From Syntrophomonadaceae bacterium (GTDB lineage Bacteria; Bacillota_D; Dethiobacteria; DTU022), in contig PUNU01000099.1 in NCBI GenBank assembly GCA_003551865.1, forward strand, positions 1 through 5,730: a stretch of 5,730 nt of DNA. The letters run 5' to 3'. Shown here in pieces: positions 1-5,416 of this stretch. The notes under the pieces are model-generated. The model searched no databases. It was not told the origin of the DNA and saw nothing but the letters and a program-made list of their open reading frames with translations. Position 1 is the stretch's first letter; each line of letters begins with the position of its first letter. The translations under genes were made by a program, and so were the position numbers.

Positions 1-2
1 AT

Positions 3-677
3 ACTGATGCGGCGGCTGCAGCGGGTTGGCTTCCCTTAAATGTTGATGAACTGGGAGTAAGTATGCTCACCCTTGCCGGGGATCAATTTTACGGCCCCCA
101 GGGCTCGGGTGCCCTGTTTGTCAAAAAAGGCACCCGCCTGAGACCGCTAATTGAAGGGGGGATTCAAGAAAAAGGTCTGCGGGCCGGCACAGAAAATGTT
201 CCCGCCATAGTCGGCCTGGGGGAGGCGGCGAGCCTGGCTTACAATAATATGGAAGAGTATGTTCCCCGCGTGGCGGCTTTGAGGGACAAGCTTAAAGAAA
301 GTCTTTTTGATTCAATCCCGCACCTATATTTGAACGGCCATCCCGAAAACCGCGTCTCCCGCAATTTAAATGTTTCTGTCGCTTACGTGGAAGGTGAGGC
401 ACTGCTGATGCGCTTGAATATGGCCGGCATTCTGGTTGCCAGCGGATCATCCTGTACTTCCCAGGTGCTTAAATCTTCGCATGTTTTAAAAGCAATTGGA
501 GTGCCTGCGGAGTTGGCCCAGGGGTCACTGCAGTTTACCCTGGGCAAAGAAAACAGTTCTGCCGATATTCCTTATGTAACCGAAAAGCTGGCGCAGGTTG
601 CCGATCTTCTGCGCAGCATGTCGCCGCTTTATCATCAGTTTCTAAAGGAGGGGAAAAATAATGCCCATGTACAGTGA
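3..677 (+). CDS. iscS: IscS/NifS-family protein lacking the PLP lysine (5'-truncated by window edge)
   Basis: This is the C-terminal 224 residues of a group I cysteine desulfurase homologue; the N-terminal half lies outside the window. Family members use PLP to take sulfur from L-cysteine and hand it as a persulfide to IscU. Recognisable blocks are TDA, FYGPQGSGALFVKKG, GLRAGTENVPAIVGLGEA, the persulfide loop ASGSSCTS (Cys codon 453-455), SSHVLKAIG and a C-terminal SPLYHQF like the IscU-binding end of IscS. A gapless alignment from memory to E. coli IscS gives Gln183 to Ala, Ser203 to Ala, His205 to Asp and PLP-Lys206 to Gln (codon 84-86). The Arg of the SIRFSLG block is also Gln (codon 531-533). 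The Gln-to-Cys spacing of 123 residues, against 122 in IscS, supports the alignment. The reading frame is intact, so decay to a pseudogene is unlikely. It is probably an inactive desulfurase kept as an IscU partner. It overlaps iscU by 17 bases. The family call is firm; its role is inferred. Confidence 0.92.
   Translation, partial: TDAAAAAGWLPLNVDELGVSMLTLAGDQFYGPQGSGALFVKKGTRLRPLIEGGIQEKGLRAGTENVPAIVGLGEAASLAYNNMEEYVPRVAALRDKLKESLFDSIPHLYLNGHPENRVSRNLNVSVAYVEGEALLMRLNMAGILVASGSSCTSQVLKSSHVLKAIGVPAELAQGSLQFTLGKENSSADIPYVTEKLAQVADLLRSMSPLYHQFLKEGKNNAHVQ
644..653 (+). promoter_or_regulatory. Ribosome binding site of iscU
   Basis: AAAGGAGGGG lies inside the end of the upstream iscS-like gene. 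It is 7 bases before the ATG at 661, which fixes that ATG as the start and makes the 17-base overlap real. An in-frame ATG at 667 is less well spaced. Confidence 0.8.
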
Positions 678-1056
678 AAAAGTAATGGATCACTTCATGA
701 ACCCGCGCAACATCGGTGAAATAGAAGATCCGGACGGTGTAGGGGAAGTGGGTAACCCGGTTTGTGGTGACATGATGAAGTTTACGATCAAGGTTAAAGA
801 CAACCGCCTGGAAGAAGTTAAGTTTTTGACTTTTGGCTGTGGGGCGGCGATTGCCGTTTCAAGTATGATTTCGGAAATGGCCAGGGGCAAAACCCTGGAA
901 GAAGCGCGCCAGATCAGCAACAAGCAGGTTGCCGAAGAGTTGGGCGGTTTGCCGAGCAATAAAATGCACTGCTCCAACCTGGGGGCGGATGCTTTAAACA
1001 AGGCGATCGACGATTATATGGAAAAGCAAAAGCTCAAAACCGGAAGCAGAAGCTAA
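661..1056 (+). CDS. iscU: IscU-type Fe-S cluster assembly scaffold
   Basis: This 131-residue protein belongs to the IscU/NifU N-terminal family, the cytoplasmic scaffold on which [2Fe-2S] clusters are built and then passed to apoproteins. All the hallmark ligands are visible: Cys35 and Asp37 in GNPVCGD, Cys60 in FGCGAAIAVSS, and Lys101, His103 and Cys104 in KMHCSNLGADAL. The N-terminal YSEKVMDHFMNPRN is also typical of the family. Length matches stand-alone IscU, with no NifU C-terminal domain. It overlaps the iscS-like gene by 17 bases, which implies translational coupling and a working pair. It looks fully functional, in contrast with its degenerate partner, so the sulfur source for the cluster is the open question. 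The Asp of the CGD motif, whose replacement stabilises clusters on other IscU proteins, is retained. Confidence 0.95.
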   Translation: MPMYSEKVMDHFMNPRNIGEIEDPDGVGEVGNPVCGDMMKFTIKVKDNRLEEVKFLTFGCGAAIAVSSMISEMARGKTLEEARQISNKQVAEELGGLPSNKMHCSNLGADALNKAIDDYMEKQKLKTGSRS

Positions 1057-1100
1057 AAGCGGTGTCCGATTTTAAGGCAAATAATTGAGGAGGTCCAAAG

Positions 1101-1469
1101 ATGACCAGAGAGGAAGCAAACACACAAACGGCCCGGTCCTGCCGCTGTCCTTTTTGTGATGAGCCGCTCTGTCACGATTTAGGAGACGGAAGTTACCTTT
1201 GCAGTGTCGAAGGAAATTTATCTGTCCACCGGGTTGACTGCGTCGGTCTTTACTGTCCGGTGCCGGTGATGCAGGCCAAAGAAGAAATTGACAGGCTCGG
1301 CGGGGGTGAATTGATGGAGCTGATTGCCGATGATCCCGCTTCGTTGGAAGATATCCCCCGCTGGGCAAAGAGGGCGGGACACAACTATATCGGAATGAAG
1401 CGGGATGGTGACGAATATCATTACCTGATTCAAAAAAAAAAGTATAGAAAGCGAGGTTACTGTAAATGA
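1101..1469 (+). CDS. TusA/SirA-family sulfur carrier with N-terminal cysteine cluster
   Basis: This 122-residue protein has two parts. Residues about 46-112 are a TusA/SirA domain: DCVGLYCPVPVM with the CPxP persulfide cysteine at Cys52, then GGGELMELIADDPASLEDIPRWAKRAGH and a YHYLIQKK end strand. TusA proteins carry sulfane sulfur as a protein persulfide between partners. Residues 1-45 are an extra segment with Cys14, Cys16, Cys19, Cys24 and Cys34, including CRCPFC, which could be a small zinc ribbon or a redox or Fe-S site; the metal is unknown. A good ribosome binding site, GAGGAGG at 1087-1093, precedes the ATG. The gene begins 44 bases after iscU, and its stop overlaps the next start by 4 bases (ATGA), so it is in the same operon and coupled to the DsrE-like gene. 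A run of ten A at 1432-1441 lies near its 3' end. The TusA domain call is firm; the role of the N-terminal part is not known. Confidence 0.9.
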   Translation: MTREEANTQTARSCRCPFCDEPLCHDLGDGSYLCSVEGNLSVHRVDCVGLYCPVPVMQAKEEIDRLGGGELMELIADDPASLEDIPRWAKRAGHNYIGMKRDGDEYHYLIQKKKYRKRGYCK

Positions 1470-1840
1470 CTGAAGCCAAAAAGATTTTATATGTGCAGAC
1501 CAGCGGCACAGAAACACCGGAAAGACTTTATTCCCCACTGATCCTGGCTCAAACTGCCAGGGCTATGGGTTTGGAGGCTGCTGTCTATTTTTTGGGCCTG
1601 GGACTGAAAGTGCTGGTTAAAGGCGAAGCGGAGAAGATAAAGATCGGGGAGTTCCCAAACCTTTTGGAAGTGCTGCAGCAAACTGCCGCCCAGGGAGTTA
1701 AAATTATGGCCTGCCAGCAGAGCATGCAGCTTTTTGGCGGAGAGATCGGTGCAGAAGATTTAATTGAAGATGTTCAGGTTGCCGGGGCGGCTACTTTAAA
1801 TGATCTGGCCCTCGACGCTGATGCTGTACTCACTTTTTAA
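1466..1840 (+). CDS. DsrE/DsrF-family sulfur-relay protein
   Basis: This 124-residue protein has the DsrE-like fold signature. It opens with a KKILYVQTSG strand, followed by PERLYSPLILAQTARAMGLEAAVYFLGLGLKVLVKG, a helix-rich middle, then VKIMACQQSMQLFG and a terminal AGAATLNDLALDADAVLTF. Cys83 in MACQQSM sits where family members carry a conserved, often persulfide-accepting cysteine. DsrE-family proteins commonly work with TusA in sulfur relays, as in the dsr and tus systems. Here the gene follows the TusA-like gene with a 4-base overlap and only a weak ribosome binding site (GCGAGG near 1451-1456), so its translation is probably coupled. It is the last gene before tandem terminator hairpins. 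It could belong to DsrE, DsrF or a DsrE-like subgroup without sulfite-reductase links; no dsrAB genes are in view. Confidence 0.82.
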   Translation: MTEAKKILYVQTSGTETPERLYSPLILAQTARAMGLEAAVYFLGLGLKVLVKGEAEKIKIGEFPNLLEVLQQTAAQGVKIMACQQSMQLFGGEIGAEDLIEDVQVAGAATLNDLALDADAVLTF

Positions 1841-1848
1841 AAAATTTA

Positions 1849-1913
1849 TGCCGTCCGGAAGGATTTTTTTCAGCCATGGCGAAATATAGGAGGCGTAGCA
1901 TGGTAGGACGGCA
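1849..1913 (+). other. Structured non-coding region: nested inverted repeats, possible leader RNA
   Basis: TGCCGTCC at 1849-1856 pairs perfectly with GGACGGCA at 1906-1913. Inside it, CCATG at 1874-1878 pairs with CATGG at 1899-1903. GCCATGGC at 1873-1880 offers a competing self-palindrome. The structure lies just after the DsrE-like stop and just before two terminator-like hairpins. I do not recognise a known riboswitch class. It could be part of a 3' end structure or the aptamer of an attenuator controlling the TRAP genes. Confidence 0.45.
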
Positions 1914-1929
1914 GGGTTTGTGAAGGATT

Positions 1930-1958
1930 TATACCGGCCGTATGGCCGGTATATTTTT
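1930..1958 (+). terminator. Rho-independent terminator after the sulfur operon
   Basis: TATACCGGCC at 1930-1939 and GGCCGGTATA at 1944-1953 form a perfect 10-bp stem with a 4-base loop, GTAT. TTTTT at 1954-1958 follows at once. It lies 90 bases after the DsrE-like stop and ends that operon, or serves as the switchable terminator of a leader for dctP. Confidence 0.85.
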
Positions 1959-1966
1959 GCTTGATT

Positions 1967-1992
1967 ATACTCCCGCCGGAGTATTTATTTTT
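1967..1992 (+). terminator. Second, weaker terminator-like hairpin
   Basis: ATACTCC at 1967-1973 pairs with GGAGTAT at 1978-1984 around the loop CGCC, followed by TTATTTTT at 1985-1992. It directly follows the first terminator and may back it up. Its T-tract is interrupted and its stem is only 7 bp. Confidence 0.55.
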
Positions 1993-2022
1993 GTACCCTG
2001 GCCGCTTATCCAAAAACAATTC

Positions 2023-2030
2023 AAGGAGGA
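2023..2030 (+). promoter_or_regulatory. Ribosome binding site that sets the TTG start of dctP
   Basis: AAGGAGGA lies 7 bases before TTG 2038. This start places Lys-Arg-Lys followed by a hydrophobic stretch at the N-terminus, a proper lipoprotein signal. The upstream in-frame ATG at 1942 falls inside the terminator hairpin. Confidence 0.85.
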
Positions 2031-2037
2031 GTTAAAG

Positions 2038-3117
2038 TTGAAGAGGAAATTGTGGTTTTTTGTTTTGGCAGTACTGCTTTTACTGGCGGCCGGCTGTGCC
2101 GAAGAAGAGCCACCTGCTGAGCCGGTTGACGAACCGGTTGACGAAGAAGAGGCCGTACCTGAGGACGAAGAAGTTTACGAATTTTCATTGGCTCACTTTT
2201 TTCCGGCGGTTCACCCGGCTGAAACAGACCTGCTCGAACCCTGGTCTGAAGCCCTCTACGAAGAAAGCGGCGGAAGGATCGTGGTCACCAGTTACCCGGG
2301 GGGCACTCTTATCGATCCGGCCGATACCTATGAGGGGGTAGCAGCCGGGACGGCTGATATTGGGCTTTCGGCGTTCTTTTACAATCGGGGGAGGTTCCCC
2401 GTTTTGGAAGTATTCGAACTGCCGGGGATAGTTTATGAGGATTCGTATATGGCCAGTATCATAGCCTGGGAAGGGATCAAGGAGTTAAACCCCGAGGAAG
2501 TTCAGGACACCGAGCTCATGTATGTGCTTGCCACCGGACCGGGAGATCTTTTCACCAAGGAACCGGTGCGCAGCCTTGAAGACCTGGAAGGGATGAGTAT
2601 CAGGGTGGCGGGTTTAAGTGCCGAAACGATGGCCTTGCTCGGTGCGGCGCCGGAAGCGATGCCCCAGGATGAAGCTGAAGAAGCCCTGATGCGTGACCGG
2701 GTCCAGGGCAACCTTGCCCCGGTCGAAGTCCTCAAGGGGTGGAACCATGCCGAGCATACCGACTACCTGACCCTGACTCCGTTTCTTTACAATGCCATTT
2801 TCTTTGTAACCATGAACCAGGAAAAATGGGATGCCCTGCCGGCTGATCTTCAGGAAATATTCCTGGAAGTAAACGAAAGATTCCGTACCGAAGTTGCCGC
2901 CGGCCTGTGGGATGCCCAAAATGAGGAGGCCCTGGAATGGGCGGTGGAAGAAACCGGGCAGGAAGTAATTGAACTGAGCGAAGAAGAGCAGGAAAGATGG
3001 ATCGAAAGGGTCATGCCGGTTCAGGATGATTTTGTAGCCAGGATGAATGAACTGGGTTTTGACGGAGAAGGAATACTCGAAACGGTGCAGCGCCTGGTTG
3101 ATGAATATGATCAATAG
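2038..3117 (+). CDS. dctP: TRAP transporter substrate-binding lipoprotein (DctP family)
   Basis: This 359-residue protein is the extracytoplasmic receptor of a TRAP transporter, which captures a substrate, usually an organic acid, and delivers it to the DctQM membrane complex. The TTG start gives a signal peptide with positive KRK, a hydrophobic core and the lipobox AAGC, so Cys20 would be lipid-anchored. A low-complexity acidic linker (residues about 21-47, with a repeated EPVD) precedes the receptor domain. The domain starts FSLAHFFPAVHP and includes GGRIVVTSYPGGTL, GTADIGL and SLEDLEGMSIRV; Arg189 sits where family members bind the substrate carboxylate. The familiar QEKWDALPADLQEIF helix is present. 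Length fits DctP plus the linker. The protein is unusually rich in Asp and Glu throughout. The usual region after the Arg, often ending in a Q-G-xVDG motif, is poorly matched (MRDRVQGNLAPVEVL), so the substrate cannot be read from sequence. dctQM follow after a 293-base gap. Confidence 0.9.
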   Translation: MKRKLWFFVLAVLLLLAAGCAEEEPPAEPVDEPVDEEEAVPEDEEVYEFSLAHFFPAVHPAETDLLEPWSEALYEESGGRIVVTSYPGGTLIDPADTYEGVAAGTADIGLSAFFYNRGRFPVLEVFELPGIVYEDSYMASIIAWEGIKELNPEEVQDTELMYVLATGPGDLFTKEPVRSLEDLEGMSIRVAGLSAETMALLGAAPEAMPQDEAEEALMRDRVQGNLAPVEVLKGWNHAEHTDYLTLTPFLYNAIFFVTMNQEKWDALPADLQEIFLEVNERFRTEVAAGLWDAQNEEALEWAVEETGQEVIELSEEEQERWIERVMPVQDDFVARMNELGFDGEGILETVQRLVDEYDQ

Positions 3118-3151
3118 TTGAACGTTTGCGTCTTGAATCTGCGATCGGCAA

Positions 3152-3196
3152 TTTCCGGCGTCCGGGCTTATATTCAACCTGCCCGGATGCCGGAAA
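3152..3196 (+). repeat. Long inverted repeat (hairpin) downstream of dctP
   Basis: The arms 3152-3167 (TTTCCGGCGTCCGGGC) and 3181-3196 (GCCCGGATGCCGGAAA) pair over 16 bp with one G-T wobble around a 13-base loop. No T-tract follows, so it is not a classic terminator. It could stabilise the 3' end of the dctP message or lower readthrough into dctQM, giving more receptor than membrane subunits. A smaller hairpin, AGTGCA/TGCACT, lies at 3217-3233. Confidence 0.7.
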
Positions 3197-3245
3197 CGAG
3201 CCGGATTACCTGAAAAAGTGCAGGGATTGCACTCATATTCAAACG

Positions 3246-3385
3246 CTACAGCGCAACTTTAGCCTACATCATTGCCCGCTATGCCATAGGGGACGGTTCC
3301 ACCGTTTTCCCTTCGGCCTTCGCTGCGCTCAGGAACGCTCGAACCGTCCCCATGGCAACGCTAATTCCCGGATATTGCGCTGTAG
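3246..3385 (+). mobile_element. MITE-like 140-bp element, copy 1
   Basis: The element is bounded by perfect 11-bp terminal inverted repeats, CTACAGCGCAA at 3246-3256 and TTGCGCTGTAG at 3375-3385. An inner inverted repeat has GGGGACGGTTC at 3289-3299 and GAACCGTCCCC at 3341-3351, flanked by TGCCAT and ATGGCA that extend the pairing past one bulged A. The same 140 bp occurs in reverse orientation at 5417-5556 with four differences. It has no credible coding capacity, so it would depend on a transposase elsewhere. It is inserted between dctP and dctQ and ends 25 bases before the dctQ start, where its RNA would fold into a very stable structure. No clear target duplication is seen at this copy. 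The strand given is arbitrary. Confidence 0.85.
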
Positions 3386-3410
3386 TACTAATTTAAAAGG
3401 TAGATTATCT

Positions 3411-3899
3411 ATGCAACTATTTGAAACAGTGGTCATAAAACTATCTCGCGGACTTGATTCTATTGCCGGCTTTATCCTGGCTGCTGCCGCTTTTCTGGTG
3501 GTGGCCAATATTTTGGGACGTGTACTTACCCAGCAGTCTTTTCTGGTAGCTCATGAGGTGGTCGGTTACCTTACTGCTGCCGTAATCGGCCTGTCCCTGG
3601 CCCGCTGTGCCCTGGGAAACGGTCATATAGCGGTGGGCTTCATCGTGGAACGTTTTTCATACCGGGTCCAGCGCATTATTGAACTGGCCGCCGGGATTCC
3701 CGTGTTTGCTTTTATCATGTTTGCCGCATACAATCTTATCGATTACGGCACCCGTATCGCAGCAAGCGGCGAGGTCTCACCGACTACCCAGCTGATCTTT
3801 TACCCCTTTATTTACCTTGTGGCAGCCGGTTTTTTTGTGCTGGCCCTGACTGTTCTTTTAAAGCTGATTCGGCCGTTCTCCGGGGGTGAACAGACATGA
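3411..3899 (+). CDS. dctQ: TRAP transporter small membrane subunit (DctQ family)
   Basis: This 162-residue integral membrane protein has four predicted hydrophobic segments, near residues 17-38, 50-66, 88-110 and 128-152, as expected for DctQ. The family feature HEVVGYLTAAVIGLSLARCALGNGHI is present, with Glu49 and a Gly-His in the loop after the second segment. DctQ pairs with DctM to form the Na+-driven membrane part of the transporter. ATG 3411 is chosen because it starts the first recognisable DctQ sequence. The upstream open frame back to 3126 runs through the mobile element and encodes nothing family-like. The ribosome binding site is weak, AAAAGG at 3395-3400 with 10 bases spacing, and may have been altered by the insertion. 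The gene ends with a 4-base overlap with dctM. Confidence 0.9.
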   Translation: MQLFETVVIKLSRGLDSIAGFILAAAAFLVVANILGRVLTQQSFLVAHEVVGYLTAAVIGLSLARCALGNGHIAVGFIVERFSYRVQRIIELAAGIPVFAFIMFAAYNLIDYGTRIAASGEVSPTTQLIFYPFIYLVAAGFFVLALTVLLKLIRPFSGGEQT

Positions 3900-5200
3900 G
3901 CCCGCCTGTGGCCGGTTTAATCGGCATTCTGGTTTTTTTCTTCTTAATCGTTTTAAAGATACCTATTGCCTATGCCATGGCCATGGTCGGTTTTGCCGGG
4001 TTTGGCTATTTGACCTCGTCTTCGGCCGCCTTTGCCATGGTTTCTACAGAGCTGTTTTCCACCTTTTCCAGGTATTCTTTGAGCGTTATTCCCATGTTCA
4101 TCCTGATGGGATTTCTTGCTTTCCATGCCGGAATCGGTGCCCGGCTTTATGATCTGGCCTACAAAATGGTCGGCCATCTCCCCGGGGGTCTGGCTATCGC
4201 GACCCAGGCCACCTGCGCTCTTTTTGGGGCAGTGTGCGGTTCAAACACCGCCACCGCGGCAACCATTGGAGCGATCGCCCTGCCGGAAATGCGCAAGTAC
4301 AACTATGATTCTTCTCTTTCCACCGCCAGTGTGGCTGCAGGAGGAGCCCTTGGGGTGCTGATCCCGCCCAGCGTAATATTTATCGTCTACGGCATCGCTG
4401 CAGAACAGTCGGTAGGCAGGCTGTTTCTGGCCGGGATAATCCCCGGTTTTCTGCTGATGTCTCTTTACATGCTCACTATTTACATCACGGCCAGGCGTAA
4501 TCCGCTTCTCGGCCCTGCCGGGTTAAAATCCAGCTGGCGTGAACGCTACCTGGCCCTGGGGGGAGGGTTGCTCGAGGTAATGGTTGTTTTTGCCATTTCT
4601 TTGGGCGGCCTTTTTGCCGGCTGGTTTATGCCCACTGAAGCCGGGGCGGTAGGTGTGGCCGGAGTTTTGCTGGTTACCGCCGTGAAGGGAAGGATGAACC
4701 TGGAAGTTATCCGCAAATCGCTGGCTGACACTACCCGCACCACGGCGATGATCATGCTCCTGGTTGCCGGCGCGGTAATCTTCGGACGGTTCATGGCGAT
4801 TAGCAGGGTTCCTTTTGCCATGGCTGAATGGGCCGCTGACCTGGTTTTGCCTTCCTTTGCCGTTATGGCGATTATTTTGCTGATTTACCTGATCCTGGGT
4901 TGTTTTATCGACGCATTGGCCTTGATCCTGCTCACCATCCCCATATTTTTGCCGGTAGCCGTGGATGTGCTCGGCTATGATCCGATCTGGTTCGGGGTGA
5001 TTATCGTCATGGTGGTGGCGATGGGCGTGATTACACCGCCGGTGGGAATGAATGTCTATATTGTCAAGGGAGTCACCCGGGATGTGCCCCTGGAGGTAAT
5101 TTTTAGGGGAGTATGGCCGTTTTTATTCGCCATAATAGTCTCCCTGGCCCTGCTGATCATAATCCCCGGCCTGGCCACTTTTTTACCTTCGTTTATCTAA
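3896..5200 (+). CDS. dctM: TRAP transporter large membrane subunit (DctM family)
   Basis: This 434-residue polytopic protein is the transport channel of the TRAP system, an ion-transporter-superfamily elevator-type carrier driven by a sodium or proton gradient. Signature blocks are visible: IPMFILMGFLAFHAGI (about 65-80); LFGAVCGSNTATAATIGAIALPEM with the SNTAT hairpin-loop motif at 116-120; GGALGVLIPPSVIFIVYG (149-166); PTEAGAVGV (246-254); GCFIDALALILLTIPIFLPV (335-354); and GVITPPVGMNVYIVKG (377-392). The length is typical, and both ends are intact. The ATG overlaps the dctQ stop as ATGA, with GGGGGTGA at 3882-3889 as a ribosome binding site, so Q and M are made together. The gene is followed by a weak terminator. 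The substrate remains unknown, because DctM sequence does not define it. Confidence 0.96.
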   Translation: MSPPVAGLIGILVFFFLIVLKIPIAYAMAMVGFAGFGYLTSSSAAFAMVSTELFSTFSRYSLSVIPMFILMGFLAFHAGIGARLYDLAYKMVGHLPGGLAIATQATCALFGAVCGSNTATAATIGAIALPEMRKYNYDSSLSTASVAAGGALGVLIPPSVIFIVYGIAAEQSVGRLFLAGIIPGFLLMSLYMLTIYITARRNPLLGPAGLKSSWRERYLALGGGLLEVMVVFAISLGGLFAGWFMPTEAGAVGVAGVLLVTAVKGRMNLEVIRKSLADTTRTTAMIMLLVAGAVIFGRFMAISRVPFAMAEWAADLVLPSFAVMAIILLIYLILGCFIDALALILLTIPIFLPVAVDVLGYDPIWFGVIIVMVVAMGVITPPVGMNVYIVKGVTRDVPLEVIFRGVWPFLFAIIVSLALLIIIPGLATFLPSFI

Positions 5201-5256
5201 TGCTGATTAACACCTGCCGCATTACAGCTGAAATTTATAATGCCCCTAACCTGGAC

Positions 5257-5283
5257 GAGCCGGCTCCATAAAAGCTGGTTTTT
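5257..5283 (+). terminator. Probable weak terminator after dctM
   Basis: CCGGCT at 5260-5265 pairs with AGCTGG at 5273-5278 with one G-T pair, around a 7-base loop. Further weak pairs reach out to 5257-5281. TTTTT at 5279-5283 follows. It lies 57 bases after the dctM stop. The alternative palindrome GAGCCGGCTC at 5257-5266 competes with this stem. Confidence 0.5.
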
Positions 5284-5416
5284 AAAATGAGCCCTTCTAA
5301 ACACAGTGTACATCGGCGTTAGCGGGATTGCATAAAAAAGTCCTGCCAAATTTGCGTAGAATTTTAGTGTTGAGGGCCTAAAGGGATCAGCCGTATTTTC
5401 AGCGAATTAATTATCA
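5284..5416. other. Intergenic stretch with no recognisable feature
   Basis: Part of the 395-base gap between dctM and the last gene. I see no open frame with a ribosome binding site, no tRNA and no convincing promoter. The stretch becomes AT-rich near the edge of the second mobile element. Confidence 0.5.

Noticed and set aside
3..677. The iscS-like gene as a decaying pseudogene
   Set aside because: There are no frameshifts or stops, the Cys loop and C-terminal tail are conserved, and it overlaps a fully conserved iscU. Loss is confined to cofactor and substrate residues.
1072..1538. Minus-strand open frames opposite the TusA- and DsrE-like genes
   Set aside because: They are shadows of the + strand genes, with no family features.
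1849..1913. Assignment to a known riboswitch class
   Set aside because: I could not match it to the consensus of the classes I considered, including c-di-GMP, preQ1, fluoride, ZTP, guanidine, TPP and molybdenum cofactor.
1942..2037. Upstream ATG 1942 as the start of dctP
   Set aside because: It lies within a terminator hairpin and would put 32 residues before a clear lipoprotein signal. TTG 2038 has an AAGGAGGA site at the right distance.
2614..3177. Long minus-strand open frame opposite dctP
   Set aside because: It is antisense to a well-supported receptor gene, encodes no recognisable domain and has no ribosome binding site that I can see.
3246..3385. CRISPR repeat or rho-independent terminator as an explanation of the 140-bp repeat
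   Set aside because: There are only two copies, 2 kb apart and inverted, with no spacers; no T-tract follows the hairpin; and the ends are terminal inverted repeats.
3126..3410. N-terminal extension of dctQ by 95 codons in the same open frame
   Set aside because: The frame runs through the hairpin and the mobile element, has no family similarity and no good ribosome binding site. ATG 3411 begins the recognisable DctQ sequence.
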